Below are positions 13,175 through 13,506 of a stretch of 13,506 bases of DNA, one piece after another; within the stretch, counting starts at the first letter, position 1, and every line of letters begins with the position of its first letter. The stretch is taken from contig BNZR01000036.1 in NCBI GenBank assembly GCA_026001245.1, positions 1-13,506 on the forward strand, in the 5' to 3' direction. Origin of the DNA: Clostridia bacterium (GTDB taxonomy: Bacteria; Bacillota_A; Clostridia; Oscillospirales; UBA929). The position numbers and the translations under genes are program-made. The notes beneath the pieces were generated by a model. That model was not told the DNA's origin and did not search any database. It saw only the letters and a list, made by a program, of their open reading frames with translations.

Positions 13175-13202
13175 GAGGGGCGGCTTATTTGCCGTCCCTT
13201 TT
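13175..13202 (+). terminator. Intrinsic terminator after flgM
   Basis: The 8-bp stem GGGGCGGC (13175-13182) / GCCGTCCC (13189-13196), with one G-U pair and loop TTATTT, is followed by six T (13197-13202). It starts 16 nt after the flgM stop and separates flgM from the next gene. Confidence 0.85.
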
Positions 13203-13216
13203 AGTTGCTTAAGGGA

Positions 13217-13245
13217 TTGACTTTTCTTTCGATATAGTATATAAT
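13217..13245 (+). promoter_or_regulatory. Sigma-A promoter of the last, partial gene
   Basis: TTGACT (13217-13222), 17 bp and a perfect TATAAT (13240-13245). The leader to the ATG is about 46 nt and includes a small CCCGGTTCGGG hairpin near 13266 and AAAGGA near 13280. Confidence 0.8.
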
Positions 13246-13297
13246 AGAAGTATAGCAACTTTTTCCCGGTTCGGGGCGAAAGGATTTGCCTAGACTT

Positions 13298-13506
13298 ATG
13301 AAAATCCGCGTGTTATCCATAGTATTGGCCATGGCCTTGATTATCGCCGTGTTGCCCGCCGCCGCCCAAAACGCGAATTGGGGCGGTCTTACTTGGCTTG
13401 AAGCCCGTGACGCGGCCGGAAACCCCGTGGCGTTGCATGCGTTGGACGCGTCCGGTTACATTGTCGCGTCCGACAGCAGTCTGCGCCTTACAGCCTACTC
13501 CACGAT
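13298..13506 (+). CDS. Secreted protein, 5' part only, runs off the window
   Basis: An open frame of 69 codons without a stop to the end of the window. It starts with a clear signal peptide: MKIRVLSIVLAMALIIAVLP followed by AAAQNA, with cleavage likely after AAA or QNA. The mature part begins NWGGLTWLEARDAAGNPVAL and is exported in all likelihood. I do not recognise a family from this fragment. The ribosome binding site (AAAGGA near 13280) is weak and distant. It has its own sigma-A promoter and lies behind the flgM terminator, so it is a separate unit; whether it is flagellar cannot be told. Confidence 0.7.
   Translation, partial: MKIRVLSIVLAMALIIAVLPAAAQNANWGGLTWLEARDAAGNPVALHALDASGYIVASDSSLRLTAYST

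Noticed and set aside
13210..13235. Second sigma-28-like site, TAAG then TTTCGATAT, before the last gene
   Set aside because: The spacing is one base short and the -35 is mismatched; the overlapping TTGACT-N17-TATAAT is far better.

Overview
The window looks like the chromosome of a motile, spore-forming, fairly GC-rich Clostridia-type Firmicute. The reasons are a SpoVB-family flippase, the YvyF-FlgM flagellar pair with a sigma-28 promoter, a YitT/DUF2179 membrane protein, strong GGAGG ribosome binding sites and TTGACA/TATAAT-type promoters. No species can be named from the sequence alone.

There are two compartments. Positions 1 to about 4600 are an accessory island. It is less GC-rich in codon choice than the rest and all its genes read rightward: an aminoglycoside-phosphotransferase-like kinase; a broken gene that joins a TIGR04076-like domain to an acetyltransferase and has a stop at codon 4; a tyrosine-recombinase fragment; a helix-turn-helix/HipA-like kinase fusion behind its own promoter and a perfect 10-bp inverted repeat; and an AAA ATPase with a DUF4143 nuclease-like tail, also with its own promoter. 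The island ends at a strong terminator, next to the 3' end of a leftward tRNA-Pro(GGG), a classic integration position.

Positions 4640 to the end are GC-rich housekeeping DNA. Leftward: a type IIA topoisomerase A subunit, yitT and tRNA-Pro. The topoisomerase promoter lies back to back with the start of a rightward set made of a secreted five-repeat InlB-type protein, hemW and rpe. The first two of these genes share a base and the third starts 8 bases after the second, so they are probably one operon. rpe meets a leftward spoVB-like flippase gene tail to tail with a 48-bp overlap.

Divergent from spoVB is a flagellar regulatory block. The YvyF-type zinc protein has a sigma-A promoter, flgM has a well-matched sigma-28 promoter and its own terminator, and the 5' end of a secreted-protein gene with another sigma-A promoter runs off the window. 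FlgM inhibits sigma-28, so the promoter in front of it implies negative feedback.

I did not find a clearly new multi-gene system. The best candidates for a second look are the one-gene HTH-HipA fusion with its operator-like repeat, and the unanchored InlB-repeat protein locked into the hemW-rpe operon.
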